A stretch of DNA of 64,000 nucleotides from an uncultured Erysipelotrichaceae bacterium (GTDB lineage: Bacteria > Bacillota_I > Bacilli_A > Erysipelotrichales > Erysipelotrichaceae). The stretch is taken from positions 1 through 64,000 of the forward strand of contig CALUZH010000012.1 in the NCBI GenBank assembly GCA_944325255.1, in the 5' to 3' direction. The translations under genes were made by a program, and so were the position numbers. Under the pieces are notes generated by a model, which had not been told where the DNA came from, ran no database searches, and was given only the letters and a program-made list of their open reading frames with translations. Below, one piece after another: positions 33,600-44,262 of this stretch; the stretch's first letter is position 1; every line of letters starts with the position of its first letter.

Positions 33600-34403
33600 A
33601 TGGGTCAGAAAGTTAATCCGGTAGGCTTAAGAATCGGTGTTATCCGCGATTGGCAATCACGCTGGTATGCCGAAAAGGAATACGGTACTTTGTTGATCGA
33701 AGATGTTAAGATTCGTGAGCTTATTGAAAAAGAAAGTAAAGATTGCATGGTTTCTCGCATCGAAATCGAAAGAAGCAAAAACCGTGTCAATATCATCATT
33801 CGCACTGCTCGTCCGGGCATGTTTGTCGGTGCTGACGGTGCGCGCATTGAAGCTTTGAAAAAGAAGCTTGTCAAATTAACCGGTGGTAAACAAATCGATT
33901 TAAATATTGTCGAAATTGCTAATCCGGACTTAGATGCTCGTTTGGTAGCTATGAAAATAGCTAAGATGCTTGAAGAAAGACAATCTTTCCGGACCGCCCA
34001 AAAAAAGGCCATCCAACAAACGATGCGTTCCGGTGCCAAAGGTATTAAAACAGCTGTATCCGGTCGTTTAGGCGGCGCTGATATCGCTCGTTCGGAAGGT
34101 TATTCCGAAGGTATCGTACCTTTGCATACCTTACGTTCCGATATCGACTATGCTTGGGAAGAAGCAATGACGACATATGGTAAGCTCGGTGTTAAGGTTT
34201 GGATCTGCCGTGGCGAAGTATTGCCGGGTGAAATGGTTCAAGAACCGGAAAAACCGAAAAACCAAGGTCCGCGCAACAATGACCGTCGTCGCGGTAACCG
34301 TCGGCCAAGACGCGAAGACAAAACGCAGGTAGCAGCTAATGAAGCAGCGCCTGTGGAAAATAAGGTCGAAGCTTCAGCCGAAAGCGAAAAAGGAGGTAAT
34401 TAA
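33600..34403 (+). CDS. rpsC: 30S ribosomal protein S3 with extended C-terminus
   Basis: 267 aa, about 50 longer than the common 218. The core is normal: [20 protein letters not shown], the KH domain around [17 protein letters not shown], and [13 protein letters not shown]. The extra tail is first basic ([16 protein letters not shown]) and then Ala/Glu-rich and acidic. Such tails occur in some low-GC lineages. S3 sits at the mRNA entry channel, so a charged tail could contact mRNA. Confidence 0.96.
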   Translation: MGQKVNPVGLRIGVIRDWQSRWYAEKEYGTLLIEDVKIRELIEKESKDCMVSRIEIERSKNRVNIIIRTARPGMFVGADGARIEALKKKLVKLTGGKQIDLNIVEIANPDLDARLVAMKIAKMLEERQSFRTAQKKAIQQTMRSGAKGIKTAVSGRLGGADIARSEGYSEGIVPLHTLRSDIDYAWEEAMTTYGKLGVKVWICRGEVLPGEMVQEPEKPKNQGPRNNDRRRGNRRPRREDKTQVAANEAAPVENKVEASAESEKGGN

Positions 34404-34405
34404 TT

Positions 34406-34816
34406 ATGTTAATGCCTAACAGAACTAAATACCGTCGTCCACATCGTTTAAGCTATGAGGGCAATTCCAAGGCCGGTCGCGAAGTAACATTCGGTGAATT
34501 CGGCTTGGTAGCCATGAGCGGCGCTTATGTATCTAACCGCCAAATTGAGGCTGCCCGTGTAGCGATGACGCGTTATATGAATCGTGGTGGTAATGTCTGG
34601 ATCAAGATATTTCCGCACTTAGCTATTACCAAAAAACCGCTTGAAGTCCGTATGGGTTCCGGTAAAGGTGCTCCGGAAGGCTGGGTAGCCGTTGTCCAAA
34701 AAGGCCGGGTCATGTTTGAAATCGGCGGGGTCAGCGAGGAAGTTGCCAGAGAAGCTTTCCGTTTGGCATCCCACAAGCTTCCGGTCAAATGCAAGTTTAT
34801 TAAGAAAGGTGAATAG
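34406..34816 (+). CDS. rplP: 50S ribosomal protein L16
   Basis: 136 aa. Begins [14 protein letters not shown], the usual L16 start, which supports ATG 34406. [20 protein letters not shown] is the conserved loop near the A-site tRNA. Two nt after rpsC. Confidence 0.97.
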   Translation: MLMPNRTKYRRPHRLSYEGNSKAGREVTFGEFGLVAMSGAYVSNRQIEAARVAMTRYMNRGGNVWIKIFPHLAITKKPLEVRMGSGKGAPEGWVAVVQKGRVMFEIGGVSEEVAREAFRLASHKLPVKCKFIKKGE

Positions 34817-34818
34817 GG

Positions 34819-35022
34819 ATGAACGTAAAAGAGATTAGAGATAAATCGAGTGAAGAACTCTTAAAAACAATCGATGAATGCAAAACTGAACTATTCGACT
34901 TGCGCTTTCAAAAAGCGACCGGAACAGTTGAAAATCCAATGCGCATTCGTGAACTTAGAAAGACCATCGCCCGTATCAAGACCGTATTGAAGGAAAGAGC
35001 GATGGAGGTTAAGGAGGGTTAA
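34819..35022 (+). CDS. rpmC: 50S ribosomal protein L29
   Basis: 67 aa, two-helix protein. [20 protein letters not shown] followed by [14 protein letters not shown] is the L29 signature. It sits near the tunnel exit beside L23. Confidence 0.96.
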   Translation: MNVKEIRDKSSEELLKTIDECKTELFDLRFQKATGTVENPMRIRELRKTIARIKTVLKERAMEVKEG

Positions 35023-35024
35023 CG

Positions 35025-35288
35025 ATGGAAAGAAATACAAAAAGACGGGTATTGCGCGGTACGGTAGTATCGGACAAGATGGACAAGACCATCGTTGTTG
35101 AAATCAACACCCACCGTTCCCATCCGCTATATGGTAAACGGGTAAAATTCTCTCGCCGCTTCAAAGCTCATGATGAAAATAATGAAGCTAAGATCGGTGA
35201 TACCGTAGAAATTATGGAAACACGCCCACTCAGCAAGGACAAGCACTTCCGCTTGACCAGAATTGTGGAAAAGGCCGTTATTCTTTAG
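35025..35288 (+). CDS. rpsQ: 30S ribosomal protein S17
   Basis: 87 aa. [20 protein letters not shown] and the later [19 protein letters not shown] are diagnostic. OB-fold primary binder of 16S rRNA. Two nt after rpmC. Confidence 0.97.
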   Translation: MERNTKRRVLRGTVVSDKMDKTIVVEINTHRSHPLYGKRVKFSRRFKAHDENNEAKIGDTVEIMETRPLSKDKHFRLTRIVEKAVIL

Positions 35289-35298
35289 GAGGTAAGTT

Positions 35299-35667
35299 AT
35301 GATTAGTAATGAATCACGTTTAAAAGTTGCTGACAACACCGGTGCTAAAGAATTATTGGTTATCCGTTGCTTAGGCGGTTCCAGAAGAAAATTTGCCAAT
35401 ATCGGTGATATTATCGTTTGTACGGTTAAAGAAGCATCACCTAACGGTACAGTTAAAAAGGGTGATGTCGTTAAGGCAGTAATTGTACGTACCAAATATG
35501 GTATTTCCAGAGAAAACGGTTCATTCATCAAGTTTGATGACAATGCTGCCGTTATTATCAAAGATGATAAGACGCCAAGAGGAACACGTATTTTCGGTCC
35601 TGTGGCTCGGGAACTTCGGGATAAAGACTTCATGAAGATTGTTTCTTTAGCCCCGGAAGTATTATAG
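35299..35667 (+). CDS. rplN: 50S ribosomal protein L14
   Basis: 122 aa. [20 protein letters not shown], then [20 protein letters not shown], are textbook L14 segments. It lies at the subunit interface and binds silencing factor RsfS. GGAGG precedes the start. Confidence 0.97.
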   Translation: MISNESRLKVADNTGAKELLVIRCLGGSRRKFANIGDIIVCTVKEASPNGTVKKGDVVKAVIVRTKYGISRENGSFIKFDDNAAVIIKDDKTPRGTRIFGPVARELRDKDFMKIVSLAPEVL

Positions 35668-35678
35668 GAGGCTGACTA

Positions 35679-35999
35679 ATGAAAATTAAAAAAGGTGATA
35701 AAGTAAAAGTCATTAGCGGACATGATAAGGGCACAATCGGTGAAGTTATCGCCGTATTGCCAAGCAAGGACAAAGTCGTTGTCGAAGGCGTCAATATTGC
35801 CAAGAAGGCATTAAAACCGACGCAAGCCAATCCGGACGGCGGCATCATTGAAAAAGAGATGCCGATTCATGTATCCAATGTTATGGCTTACGATGCCAAG
35901 GCGAAGACTGCTTCCCGCATCGGTTATAAAGAAGAAAAGGGCGTTAAAGTACGTTACTACAAGAAGTCCGGAACCGTAATTAAAGGGGGTAAAAAATAA
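35679..35999 (+). CDS. rplX: 50S ribosomal protein L24
   Basis: 106 aa. [20 protein letters not shown] is the KOW motif. An assembly-initiator protein. Its stop shares one base with the rplE start (TAATG). Confidence 0.97.
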   Translation: MKIKKGDKVKVISGHDKGTIGEVIAVLPSKDKVVVEGVNIAKKALKPTQANPDGGIIEKEMPIHVSNVMAYDAKAKTASRIGYKEEKGVKVRYYKKSGTVIKGGKK

Positions 36000-36538
36000 T
36001 GAACCGCCTGCAAGAAAAATATTTGAATGAAGTTAAGGGCCAATTGATGGAAGAATTTAAGTATTCTTCAGTCATGGAATGCCCTAAATTAGTTAAGATT
36101 GTCATCAATTTCGGGGTTGGCGAAGCAATTGCCAATCCTAAGGCTTTGGATGAAGCGGTAAGTGAACTTACAGCTATTTCCGGTCAAAAGCCGGTCGTTA
36201 CCAAGGCTAAGAAATCAATCGCCAACTTTAAGCTGCGTGAAGGTATGTCTATCGGCTGCAAAGTTACTTTGCGTGGCGAAAAGATGTATGATTTCTTTGA
36301 CAAGCTCGTTTCTATTTCTTTACCGCGGGTAAGAGATTTCCACGGTGTATCCAAGACGGCCTTTGACGGTCGCGGCAACTACACCTTGGGTATCAAAGAA
36401 CAAATCATCTTCCCGGAAATTCAATACGATAAGGTGAGCAAGGTTCGCGGTATGGATATCGTCATCGTCACAACGGCGAAAAATAACGAAGAGGCTAAAG
36501 CTTTATTACAAGGCTTAGGTATGCCTTTTGCGAAATAG
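35999..36538 (+). CDS. rplE: 50S ribosomal protein L5
   Basis: 179 aa. [40 protein letters not shown] and the C-terminal [20 protein letters not shown] match L5. It binds 5S rRNA with L18 (and L25 elsewhere). Confidence 0.97.
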   Translation: MNRLQEKYLNEVKGQLMEEFKYSSVMECPKLVKIVINFGVGEAIANPKALDEAVSELTAISGQKPVVTKAKKSIANFKLREGMSIGCKVTLRGEKMYDFFDKLVSISLPRVRDFHGVSKTAFDGRGNYTLGIKEQIIFPEIQYDKVSKVRGMDIVIVTTAKNNEEAKALLQGLGMPFAK

Positions 36539-36552
36539 AGAGGAGAAATTAG

Positions 36553-36738
36553 ATGGCCAAAAAAGCAATGATCATTAAAGCACACCGTCCAAATAAGTTC
36601 TCAACTCGTAATTATACAAGATGCGAACGTTGCGGACGTCCACATGCCGTATTACAAAAATACAAATTATGCCGTATCTGTTTCCGGGAATTAGCCTATA
36701 AGGGTCAAATTCCGGGAGTTAAGAAGGCTAGCTGGTAG
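36553..36738 (+). CDS. rpsN: 30S ribosomal protein S14, zinc-binding type
   Basis: 61 aa, the short zinc-bearing form. The two Cys pairs CERC and CRIC ([20 protein letters not shown]) are intact, so this is the C+ paralogue rather than the zinc-independent one used in zinc starvation. Confidence 0.97.
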   Translation: MAKKAMIIKAHRPNKFSTRNYTRCERCGRPHAVLQKYKLCRICFRELAYKGQIPGVKKASW

Positions 36739-36750
36739 GAGGCGAATAAA

Positions 36751-37155
36751 ATGATGAATATGACAGATCCAATTGCCGATATGCTTACACGCATCCGTAA
36801 TGCCATCGGTGCGGGACATGAAACAGTGAATGTCCCTTCAAGCAAAATGAAACTGGAAATTGCCCGTATTCTTAAAGAAGAAGGTTATATCGCTTCTTAT
36901 AAGGTTGAAGGAGAAAAGGCTAGTGACAAGACTATCGTTATCGAGCTTAAATACGGAAACAATAACCAGCGCGTCATTTCCGGTTTAAAACGGATTTCTA
37001 AACCGGGACTTAGAGTTTATGCAAAGAGTGAAGCTGTTCCTCGCGTCTTAAACGGTTTAGGTACGGCTATCATTTCTACTTCTCACGGTTTAATGACGGA
37101 CCGTGATGCCCGTAAACAGGGTTTTGGCGGTGAAGTTATCGCCTATATTTGGTAA
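36751..37155 (+). CDS. rpsH: 30S ribosomal protein S8
   Basis: 134 aa. [14 protein letters not shown] and the closing [22 protein letters not shown] are diagnostic. In E. coli S8 represses the spc operon by binding mRNA near rplE; no such site was sought in detail here. Start ATG 36751 has GGAGG at 8 nt; ATG 36760 is possible. Confidence 0.97.
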   Translation: MMNMTDPIADMLTRIRNAIGAGHETVNVPSSKMKLEIARILKEEGYIASYKVEGEKASDKTIVIELKYGNNNQRVISGLKRISKPGLRVYAKSEAVPRVLNGLGTAIISTSHGLMTDRDARKQGFGGEVIAYIW

Positions 37156-37174
37156 TAAATAAAAGGAGAAATAA

Positions 37175-37717
37175 ATGTCACGTATCGGGAATAAAACGAT
37201 TACCATTCCAAGCGGCGTCGAATTTACGGTAGCCGATGGCAATGAGGTGACTGTAAAAGGCCCTAAGGGTACTTTGACACGTCAATTTTCACCGCTCATC
37301 ACCATTAAGAATGAAGAGGGTGTCATTACTTGCGTTCGCGCAAATGAAGAAAAACATACTAAGCAATTACATGGTACAACCCGCGCTTTGATCAACAATA
37401 TGATTGTCGGTGTCAGCGAAGGTTACACTAAGGAATTGGAAATTGAAGGTATTGGTTACCGGGCAGCCGTCAGCGGCAATAAGTTGACCTTAAATATCGG
37501 CTATTCACATCAAATTGAATATGTCGTTGAAGAAGGGGTCAGTGTTGAATGCCCAAGTGCTACTTCGATTGTCGTTAAAGGCATCGATAAACAAAGAGTC
37601 GGTGAGGTAGCAGCCAATATTCGGGCTTACCGTAAGCCGGAACCTTATAAGGGTAAGGGTATCCGTTATAAGGGTGAACATATCCGTCGTAAGGAAGGAA
37701 AGACCGCAGGTAAATAG
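37175..37717 (+). CDS. rplF: 50S ribosomal protein L6
   Basis: 180 aa. [18 protein letters not shown] begins the protein; the C-terminal [20 protein letters not shown] is the L6 signature. Lies by the sarcin-ricin loop. Confidence 0.97.
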   Translation: MSRIGNKTITIPSGVEFTVADGNEVTVKGPKGTLTRQFSPLITIKNEEGVITCVRANEEKHTKQLHGTTRALINNMIVGVSEGYTKELEIEGIGYRAAVSGNKLTLNIGYSHQIEYVVEEGVSVECPSATSIVVKGIDKQRVGEVAANIRAYRKPEPYKGKGIRYKGEHIRRKEGKTAGK

Positions 37718-37735
37718 TGGGAAAGGAGTTAGGAC

Positions 37736-38092
37736 ATGTTAAATAAAGGATCAAAAAATAAAGAACGTCTCAGAAGACATGCACGCATCAGAAACAAAGT
37801 TTCCGGTACGGCTACTTGCCCACGTTTGAGCGTCTTCCGCTCCAATGCGCATATCCATTGTCAAATTATTGACGATGTTGCAGGAAAAACCTTAGTTTCT
37901 TGTTCATCGGTAGAACTTAAATTAGCTAACGGCTCCAATGTGGAAGCTGCCAAGACTGTTGGTACGGAAGTTGCCAAACGTGCTTTGGCTAAAGAAATCG
38001 ACACCGTCGTCTTTGACCGCGGTGGTTATATCTATCATGGTCGGGTCAAGGCCCTTGCCGATGCTGCCAGAGAAGCTGGCCTTAAGTTCTAG
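37736..38092 (+). CDS. rplR: 50S ribosomal protein L18
   Basis: 118 aa. [20 protein letters not shown], then the conserved [20 protein letters not shown]. Binds 5S rRNA with L5. Confidence 0.97.
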   Translation: MLNKGSKNKERLRRHARIRNKVSGTATCPRLSVFRSNAHIHCQIIDDVAGKTLVSCSSVELKLANGSNVEAAKTVGTEVAKRALAKEIDTVVFDRGGYIYHGRVKALADAAREAGLKF

Positions 38093-38101
38093 GAGGACGT
38101 C

Positions 38102-38626
38102 ATGGAAAATACAAACAGAAAAAACAGAAGATTCGATCGGGCCCAAAAAGAATTTGAAGAACGGGTTGTCGTAATTAACCGGGTATCTAAAACGGTTAAG
38201 GGCGGTCGTCGCATGCGTTTCTCGGCTTTGGTTGTGGTCGGTGATAAGAAGGGACGCGTTGGCTATGGCTTAGGCAAGGCCAATGAAGTACCTGATGCTA
38301 TCCGCAAGGCTATTGAAGCAGCTAAGAAGAATGTTATTCGGGTACCGTTAGTCAATGGTTTAAAGACCATTCCGCATCCGGTTGTCGGTGTTTATGGCGC
38401 TGGGGAAGTTATGCTTCGTCCGGCTGCTGAAGGTACCGGTGTTATTGCCGGCGGTGCCGTACGGGCTGTCTTGGAATTGGCCGGTATCAATGACGTATTG
38501 GCCAAATGTATCGGCAGTCGTACACCGATTAATGCCGTACATGCCACAATGACGGCTTTAAGTGATTTACGCACTGTCAATATGGTGGCTAAATTGCGCG
38601 AAAAGAAAGTTGAAGAAATTCGCTAG
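38102..38626 (+). CDS. rpsE: 30S ribosomal protein S5
   Basis: 174 aa. [40 protein letters not shown] and [20 protein letters not shown] are diagnostic. It shapes the mRNA entry channel and decoding fidelity. In most Bacillota rpmD (L30) follows; here the next gene, only 12 nt away, is rplO. Confidence 0.97.
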   Translation: MENTNRKNRRFDRAQKEFEERVVVINRVSKTVKGGRRMRFSALVVVGDKKGRVGYGLGKANEVPDAIRKAIEAAKKNVIRVPLVNGLKTIPHPVVGVYGAGEVMLRPAAEGTGVIAGGAVRAVLELAGINDVLAKCIGSRTPINAVHATMTALSDLRTVNMVAKLREKKVEEIR

Positions 38627-38638
38627 GAGGGCCAAATA

Positions 38639-39079
38639 ATGAATTTACATGAAATGAAATATAACGAAGGTGCCCGCAAGGAGCGCAAACGGATTGGCCG
38701 TGGCCAAGGTTCCGGTAACGGTAAAACGGCCGGCAAGGGTCAAAAGGGTCAAAAATCCCGTAGCGGCGGCGGTGTAGCTTTAGGTTTTGAAGGTGGACAA
38801 ACACCTTTATACAAGCGGATTCCAAAGCGTGGATTTACCAATGTTAACCGTAAGGAATATGCCATTATCAATGTTGAAGATTTGAATGTCTTTGAAAACG
38901 GTGTGGAAGTTACTCCGGAATTATTGGTAAAAGCCGGCCTTGTAAAGAAAGTATTATGCGGTATTAAGGTTTTAGGTAACGGTACCTTGGAAAAATCTTT
39001 AACCGTTAAGTGTCACAAAGTATCTAAGTCGGCACAGGCAATGATTGAAAAAGCAGGCGGAAAAGTCGAGGTAATCTAA
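38639..39079 (+). CDS. rplO: 50S ribosomal protein L15
   Basis: 146 aa. [20 protein letters not shown], then the Gly/Lys-rich [20 protein letters not shown], are typical. Follows rpsE directly because rpmD is absent. One nt before secY. Confidence 0.97.
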   Translation: MNLHEMKYNEGARKERKRIGRGQGSGNGKTAGKGQKGQKSRSGGGVALGFEGGQTPLYKRIPKRGFTNVNRKEYAIINVEDLNVFENGVEVTPELLVKAGLVKKVLCGIKVLGNGTLEKSLTVKCHKVSKSAQAMIEKAGGKVEVI

Positions 39080-39080
39080 G

Positions 39081-40358
39081 ATGATTAAGACTTTCTATGA
39101 TTTCTTTGCCAATAGAGATATCAGAAAGAAGATTGCTTTCACCTTAGTAATGCTGCTGATTTACCGTTTGGGCTGTGCTATTCCGGCTATCGGCATCAAT
39201 GATACGGTCATCTCTTTGTCGAGCAACTCGATTTTAGGAATGATGAGTTTGCTCGGTGGCGGGGCCATTGAACAAATGTCGATTTTCTCGCTGGGGGTCG
39301 GTCCTTATATTACGGCCAGCATCATCATCCAACTCTTGTCCATGGATATCATTCCGCCTTTGGCTGAAATGGCTAAAAGCGGTAAAAAGGGACGTCAACA
39401 AATGGATCGCATTACCCGTTATCTATCGGTAGTAATGTGTTTGGTTCAAGGTTATTTCATTGTTCAGCTTTTGGCGGGACAATATAATATCGTCGATAAT
39501 CCAAGTCCTTTACGTTATCTTTATATCGCCATTATCTTTACGGCCGGTTCGATGTTTCTTTTATGGATCGGTGACCAGATTACGGCTAAGGGCGTAGGCA
39601 ACGGGGTATCGATGATTATCTTTGCCGGTATTGTTGCCGGTATGCCAAGCCAATTTCAGACGGTATATAATGCCTTATTGGGTAGTGGTATCACAACTGC
39701 CGGAGTTCTGACTTTTATTGCCTATATTGTCATGTTTATTGCCATTATTGTCTTGGTTGTCCTCATGCAGCTGGCCGAAAGAAGAATTCCGATGCAGTAT
39801 ACTACCAGTCAAGTAGTTAATCGCAGCAAGGGTGATTTTAATCATTTGCCATTAAAGATTAACTCAGCCAGTGTTATTCCGGTAATTTTTGCTTCGACCC
39901 TAATTCAGGTTCCGCAAATTATCACTTCCTGGGTCAACCAGGATGCCTATGCCTGGCTCAGTAATTTCTTTAACTTGACTACGAGCCCAGTGGCTTTGGT
40001 CATCTATGCTATTCTCATTATTCTTTTCACGTTCTTCTATACCAATCTTACGGTTGATCCTAATAAGATTGCCGAAGATTTGGCTAAGCAGAATTCTTAT
40101 ATTCCGGGTGTTCGTCCGGGCAGTGAGACAAAAGAATATCTCTCAAATGTCTTAAATCGCATTACGGTTTTAGGTGCCATCCTTTTAACCTTTATTGCGG
40201 TACTTCCATATGCTATTGCCATGCTTACCGGTTTACCGTCACAAGCGGCAGTCGGCGGCACGGGAATTATCATCGTTGTCGGTGTGGCTATGGAAACAAC
40301 CAAGACTTTAAAGGGTCAATTGACCCAAAAACAATATCATGGTTTTGTCGGAAAGTAG
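39081..40358 (+). CDS. secY: Protein translocase subunit SecY
   Basis: 425 aa with ten membrane helices. The plug and early helices read GMMSLLGGGAIEQMSIFSLG followed by VGPYITASIIIQLL. The cytoplasmic loop NSYIPGVRPGSETKEYLSNV contacts SecA and the ribosome. Channel subunit of the general secretion pathway; secE and secG are elsewhere. Confidence 0.97.
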   Translation: MIKTFYDFFANRDIRKKIAFTLVMLLIYRLGCAIPAIGINDTVISLSSNSILGMMSLLGGGAIEQMSIFSLGVGPYITASIIIQLLSMDIIPPLAEMAKSGKKGRQQMDRITRYLSVVMCLVQGYFIVQLLAGQYNIVDNPSPLRYLYIAIIFTAGSMFLLWIGDQITAKGVGNGVSMIIFAGIVAGMPSQFQTVYNALLGSGITTAGVLTFIAYIVMFIAIIVLVVLMQLAERRIPMQYTTSQVVNRSKGDFNHLPLKINSASVIPVIFASTLIQVPQIITSWVNQDAYAWLSNFFNLTTSPVALVIYAILIILFTFFYTNLTVDPNKIAEDLAKQNSYIPGVRPGSETKEYLSNVLNRITVLGAILLTFIAVLPYAIAMLTGLPSQAAVGGTGIIIVVGVAMETTKTLKGQLTQKQYHGFVGK

Positions 40359-40367
40359 GTGTGCTTA

Positions 40368-41027
40368 ATGAATATCCTGTTGATTGGTGCCCCGGGAACC
40401 GGTAAGGGCACAATGTCGGAATTGTTGGTCAAGAATTACGGCTTAGTGCATATTGCCACCGGGGACATTCTCCGGCAAAGCATTAAAGAGGGTACTGAGG
40501 TCGGTAAAAAAGCGCAAAGCTATATTGAAAAGGGCCTCTTAGTACCGGATGAAGTAATTCATGATATCATTGTTGAACGGCTCAAGAAAGATGATGTCCA
40601 AAAAGGTTTCTTGATGGACGGTTATCCGCGCAATCTTGAGCAGGCTAAAGATTTCGATAAGATCTTAGAAGAAGTCGGTACCGATATTGACTTAGTTGTC
40701 CTTATGGAACTTGATGAAGCTATCTTGGCAGATCGGATCACCGGTCGAAGAATTTGTAAGGATTGCGGACAGATTTATCATGTCGTTAACAAACCGTCCA
40801 AAGTTGAAGGACAATGCGATAATTGCGGTGGCGAACTTTATACGCGCAAGGATGATACGCTTGCAAGCTTAAAGACAAGACTTGATGAATATCATCATGC
40901 CACCATGCCGATTATCGAATTCTATCAAAACAAAGGCCTTTTAAAGCATGTCAATGCCGCTTTAGGCAAGGATGAAGTTTATGCTGCGATCGTTAAACTC
41001 ATGGAGGAGTCTAATGATCAGCATTAA
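40368..41027 (+). CDS. adk: Adenylate kinase, zinc-LID type
   Basis: 219 aa from ATG 40368 (MNILLIGAPGTGKGTMSELL). It interconverts ATP plus AMP and two ADP. The P-loop is GAPGTGKGT and the AMP-site segment GYPRNLEQA. The LID has four Cys (CKDCGQ and CDNCGG), so it should bind structural zinc, as in many Gram-positives. An upstream GTG at 40359 is possible but less likely. Confidence 0.96.
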   Translation: MNILLIGAPGTGKGTMSELLVKNYGLVHIATGDILRQSIKEGTEVGKKAQSYIEKGLLVPDEVIHDIIVERLKKDDVQKGFLMDGYPRNLEQAKDFDKILEEVGTDIDLVVLMELDEAILADRITGRRICKDCGQIYHVVNKPSKVEGQCDNCGGELYTRKDDTLASLKTRLDEYHHATMPIIEFYQNKGLLKHVNAALGKDEVYAAIVKLMEESNDQH

Positions 41028-41766
41028 ATCCCCGCGGGAAATCGACTTGATGCGGAAAGCCGGAAGGATTGTGGCAGCTGTCCATAAGAAGATGCAAGAG
41101 GTGGTAAGACCGGGCATTTCGACTTTAGATCTTGACCGGATTGCCGAAGAGGTCATCCGCTCTTATGGGGCCACACCTTCATTTAAAGGCTACCAAGGTT
41201 TTCCTAATGCCATATGCACATCAATTAATGATACGCTGGTGCATGGCATCCCCGATCATACTGTCTTAAAAGACGGAGACATCATTTCTATTGATGTCGG
41301 GGCCTGCTATAAGGGTTATCATGGTGACAGTGCCTGGTCATATATCGTAGGTAAGGTGGAAGATCCGAAAATTATCGATCTGATGAAAGTTACGGAAGAA
41401 GCCTTATATATCGGACTTGAACAGGTAAAGCCGGGTAATCGGGTTGGCGATATCGCCTATGCCATTGAAACCTATGTCGAAAGTCACGGTTACAGTACAC
41501 CGATTGAATACACCGGACACGGTATCGGCCGTCATGTTCATGAAGATCCGGCGGTACCGAATGTCGGCAAAGCTCATACTTTGGAAGTTCTTAAAAAGGG
41601 TATGTGCATTGCCGTTGAACCGATGGTATTTATGGGCAAGCCGCATTGTTATACCTTGCCTGACGGTTGGGGCGTGAAGTCGAAAGACGGAAGTTTAGCC
41701 GCCCATTATGAACATACTGTTGCCATTACTGATGACGGTTATGAGATAATGACAAAGGAGGATTAA
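41014..41766 (+). CDS. map: Methionine aminopeptidase, type I
   Basis: 250 aa from ATG 41014, with GGAGGAG upstream and a 14-nt overlap with adk. It removes initiator Met. The metal ligands can be placed: Asp in ISIDVGACYKGYHGDSAW (two), His in GHGIGRHVHEDPAVPN, Glu in VEPM and Glu in HYEHTV. No N-terminal zinc-finger extension. Confidence 0.96.
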   Translation: MISIKSPREIDLMRKAGRIVAAVHKKMQEVVRPGISTLDLDRIAEEVIRSYGATPSFKGYQGFPNAICTSINDTLVHGIPDHTVLKDGDIISIDVGACYKGYHGDSAWSYIVGKVEDPKIIDLMKVTEEALYIGLEQVKPGNRVGDIAYAIETYVESHGYSTPIEYTGHGIGRHVHEDPAVPNVGKAHTLEVLKKGMCIAVEPMVFMGKPHCYTLPDGWGVKSKDGSLAAHYEHTVAITDDGYEIMTKED

Positions 41767-41769
41767 GCT

Positions 41770-41988
41770 TTGGGGAAACAAGATGTCATCGAAATCGAAG
41801 GTTTGGTAGTTGATACTTTGCCAAATGCACAATTTAAGGTAAAATTAGAAAACGGACACGAAATATTAGCTCACGTTTCCGGTAAAATCCGTATGCACTA
41901 CATCCGCATTTTACCGGGGGATCGCGTAACCGTTGAGATTTCACCTTACGACTTAACACGTGGGCGTATAACATTCAGACATAAGTAG
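41770..41988 (+). CDS. infA: Translation initiation factor IF-1
   Basis: 72 aa, full family length. The OB fold is evident: [55 protein letters not shown]. The start is TTG 41770, supported by GGAGG at good spacing and by the normal length. IF-1 normally helps reject non-ATG starts, so a weak start on its own gene could allow feedback. Confidence 0.95.
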   Translation: MGKQDVIEIEGLVVDTLPNAQFKVKLENGHEILAHVSGKIRMHYIRILPGDRVTVEISPYDLTRGRITFRHK

Positions 41989-42007
41989 TCTAAATAGGAG
42001 GGAAAAG

Positions 42008-42121
42008 ATGAAAGTAAGACCATCTGTAAAACCAATCTGTGACAAATGCCGCGTTATTAAACGCAAGGGTCGCGTTATGGTTATTTGTGAAAACCCTAAA
42101 CACAAACAAAGACAAGGATAG
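42008..42121 (+). CDS. rpmJ: 50S ribosomal protein L36
   Basis: 37 aa: begins [20 protein letters not shown] and ends [10 protein letters not shown]. The zinc ligands (two Cys in CDKC, one Cys in VICE, one His in PKHK) are all present, so this is the zinc form. GGAGGGAAAAG precedes the start. Confidence 0.97.
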   Translation: MKVRPSVKPICDKCRVIKRKGRVMVICENPKHKQRQG

Positions 42122-42140
42122 TAGGAGGGAAAGCTAAAAT

Positions 42141-42506
42141 ATGGCTCGTATTGCAGGTGTAGATATTCCTCGCGATAAACGCGTAGTAGTATCTTTAACT
42201 TATATTTATGGCGTCGGATTACCGACTGCACAAAAAATCTTAAAAGAAAACGGCATCAGCGAAGACATCCGGGTCAAAGATTTGACTGATGAACAAGTTA
42301 ATGCCTTACGTAAGTCATTGGATGCTTACAAATTGGAAGGCGATTTACGTCGTGAAACCCAACTCAATATCAAACGGTTAATGGAAATTGCCTGCTACCG
42401 GGGTATGAGACACCGTAAAGGTTTACCGGTCCGCGGACAAAGAACTAAGACTAATGCCCGCACCCGTAAGGGACCGCGTCGTACCGTCGCCAACAAGAAG
42501 AAGTAG
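42141..42506 (+). CDS. rpsM: 30S ribosomal protein S13
   Basis: 121 aa. [20 protein letters not shown] at the start and the basic tail [20 protein letters not shown] are diagnostic. It bridges the 30S head to the 50S subunit. Confidence 0.97.
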   Translation: MARIAGVDIPRDKRVVVSLTYIYGVGLPTAQKILKENGISEDIRVKDLTDEQVNALRKSLDAYKLEGDLRRETQLNIKRLMEIACYRGMRHRKGLPVRGQRTKTNARTRKGPRRTVANKKK

Positions 42507-42522
42507 GAGGTAAGTAAGACAA

Positions 42523-42912
42523 ATGGCTCAAGCTAAAGGAACACGTAAAAGACGTGTAAAGAAGAATGTTGCCAAGGGTGTAGCTCACATCCATTCAACA
42601 TTCAATAATACCATCGTTACTATTACCGATGAAGCCGGTAATGTCATCGCCTGGTCCAGTGCCGGTGCTCTTGGCTACAAGGGTTCCCGTAAGTCCACAC
42701 CTTATGCAGCTCAACTTGTTTCGGAAGCTGCCGGTAAGACGGCCATTGACCATGGTATGAAGACGGTCGAAGTTAATGTTAAAGGTCCGGGTCCGGGCCG
42801 TGAAGCTGCGGTCAGAGCTTTGCAAACTGCCGGTCTTGACATTACGGCAATTAACGATGTAACACCAATTCCGCATAATGGATGCCGTCCGCCAAAGAAA
42901 CCTAGAGGATAA
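42523..42912 (+). CDS. rpsK: 30S ribosomal protein S11
   Basis: 129 aa. [20 protein letters not shown] and the C-terminal [20 protein letters not shown] are diagnostic. S4, often next in other phyla, is not here, as in other Bacillota. Confidence 0.97.
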   Translation: MAQAKGTRKRRVKKNVAKGVAHIHSTFNNTIVTITDEAGNVIAWSSAGALGYKGSRKSTPYAAQLVSEAAGKTAIDHGMKTVEVNVKGPGPGREAAVRALQTAGLDITAINDVTPIPHNGCRPPKKPRG

Positions 42913-42926
42913 TAAGGAGGATACCC

Positions 42927-43886
42927 ATGCAAAAATTTGAACGACCAAAATTTACCGTTGAGCAATATGTGGAATCTGACAATTATGGAAAATTTGTCAT
43001 CTCCCCTTTAGAGAGAGGTTTTGGTACGACATTGGGTAATGCCTTAAGAAGAGTAATGCTTTCATCCTTACCGGGTGGTGCGGTATACTCAATCAAGATT
43101 GATCAGATCTTCCATGAATTCTCTTCAATCAAAGGCGTTAAAGAAGATGTCACCATGATCATCCTCAATATCAAAAACTTGATTTTAAAGGTTGATGGCG
43201 ATGAACCTTATACTTTACGCATCAGTGCTACAGGACCTTGTACCGTTACCGCTGCTGATATCCAGTTGCCAAGCGGTGTTGAGGTTTTGAATCCGGACCT
43301 TGTCATTGCTCATTTAGACAAGGGCGGAACGCTCGATATGGAGCTAAGAGCAAAAAGTGGTCGTGGATATGTAAGTGCCGATGAAAATAAACATTTATAT
43401 CAAAATTCATCACAGGGGATTGGCACTATATATACCGATGCAATTTACACCCCGGTTACTAAAGCCAACTTTGAAGTTGAAGCTACACGGGTTGGCCAAA
43501 GCGCTAAATATGACTGCCTGACGATGGAAATTTGGACTGACGGTTCGATTACCCCGGATGAAGCAATTTCTATCGCTGCCAAGATTATTATTGATCATCT
43601 TGAACTTTTACGCGCCCTTAATGCCAAGGGTATGGATGAAGAAAGTCTGATCAAAGAAAAGACTGCCGAGATTGATCAAAAGACGGCCCATATGCCGGTT
43701 GAAGACTTAGACTTGACTGTTCGCAGCTACAATTGCTTAAAGCGGGCCGGCATTTCAACCGTTGAAGAGTTAACGCTCAAAACGGAAGAAGAAATGTCTA
43801 AAGTTCGTAACTTAGGCAAGAAGTCACTTAAAGAAGTGAAAGAAAAGCTCACCCAATTAGGTCTCAGCTTCAAACAATATGAGTAG
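42927..43886 (+). CDS. rpoA: DNA-directed RNA polymerase subunit alpha
   Basis: 319 aa. The N-terminal dimerisation domain has FVISPLERGFGTTLGNALRR. A linker near residue 235 leads to the C-terminal domain (VEDLDLTVRSYNCLKRAGIS, then MSKVRNLGKKSLKEVKEKL) that contacts UP elements and activators. Complete and of normal length. Confidence 0.97.
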   Translation: MQKFERPKFTVEQYVESDNYGKFVISPLERGFGTTLGNALRRVMLSSLPGGAVYSIKIDQIFHEFSSIKGVKEDVTMIILNIKNLILKVDGDEPYTLRISATGPCTVTAADIQLPSGVEVLNPDLVIAHLDKGGTLDMELRAKSGRGYVSADENKHLYQNSSQGIGTIYTDAIYTPVTKANFEVEATRVGQSAKYDCLTMEIWTDGSITPDEAISIAAKIIIDHLELLRALNAKGMDEESLIKEKTAEIDQKTAHMPVEDLDLTVRSYNCLKRAGISTVEELTLKTEEEMSKVRNLGKKSLKEVKEKLTQLGLSFKQYE

Positions 43887-43901
43887 TAAGGAGAAAAGAG
43901 A

Positions 43902-44258
43902 ATGCATAATCGTAAATTAGGTGTTACTGCCGACCATAGAAAAGCATTACTTAGAAACTTATCGACCGATGTCATTTTAAAAGGTAAGATCGAAACTACT
44001 GAAATGCGTGCTAAAGAAGTACAATCAGTAGTTGAAAAACTTATCACTATTGCCAAGGAAGATAATCTAAGTGCCAGAAGATTGGCTGCCGCATATGTTC
44101 GCAATGTCCAAAATGCCGAAGGTAAAACTGCTTTACAAGTTCTTTTCGGTGAACTTGGACCTAAATACAAGGACCGCAAAGGCGGATATACCCGGGTTAC
44201 CAAATTAGGTTTCCGTCGTGGTGATAACGCTCCGCTGGCATCAATCGAATTAATCTAA
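43902..44258 (+). CDS. rplQ: 50S ribosomal protein L17
   Basis: 118 aa. Starts [20 protein letters not shown] and ends with [20 protein letters not shown]. Last gene of the superoperon; a terminator follows within 10 nt. Confidence 0.97.
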   Translation: MHNRKLGVTADHRKALLRNLSTDVILKGKIETTEMRAKEVQSVVEKLITIAKEDNLSARRLAAAYVRNVQNAEGKTALQVLFGELGPKYKDRKGGYTRVTKLGFRRGDNAPLASIELI

Positions 44259-44262
44259 AGTG

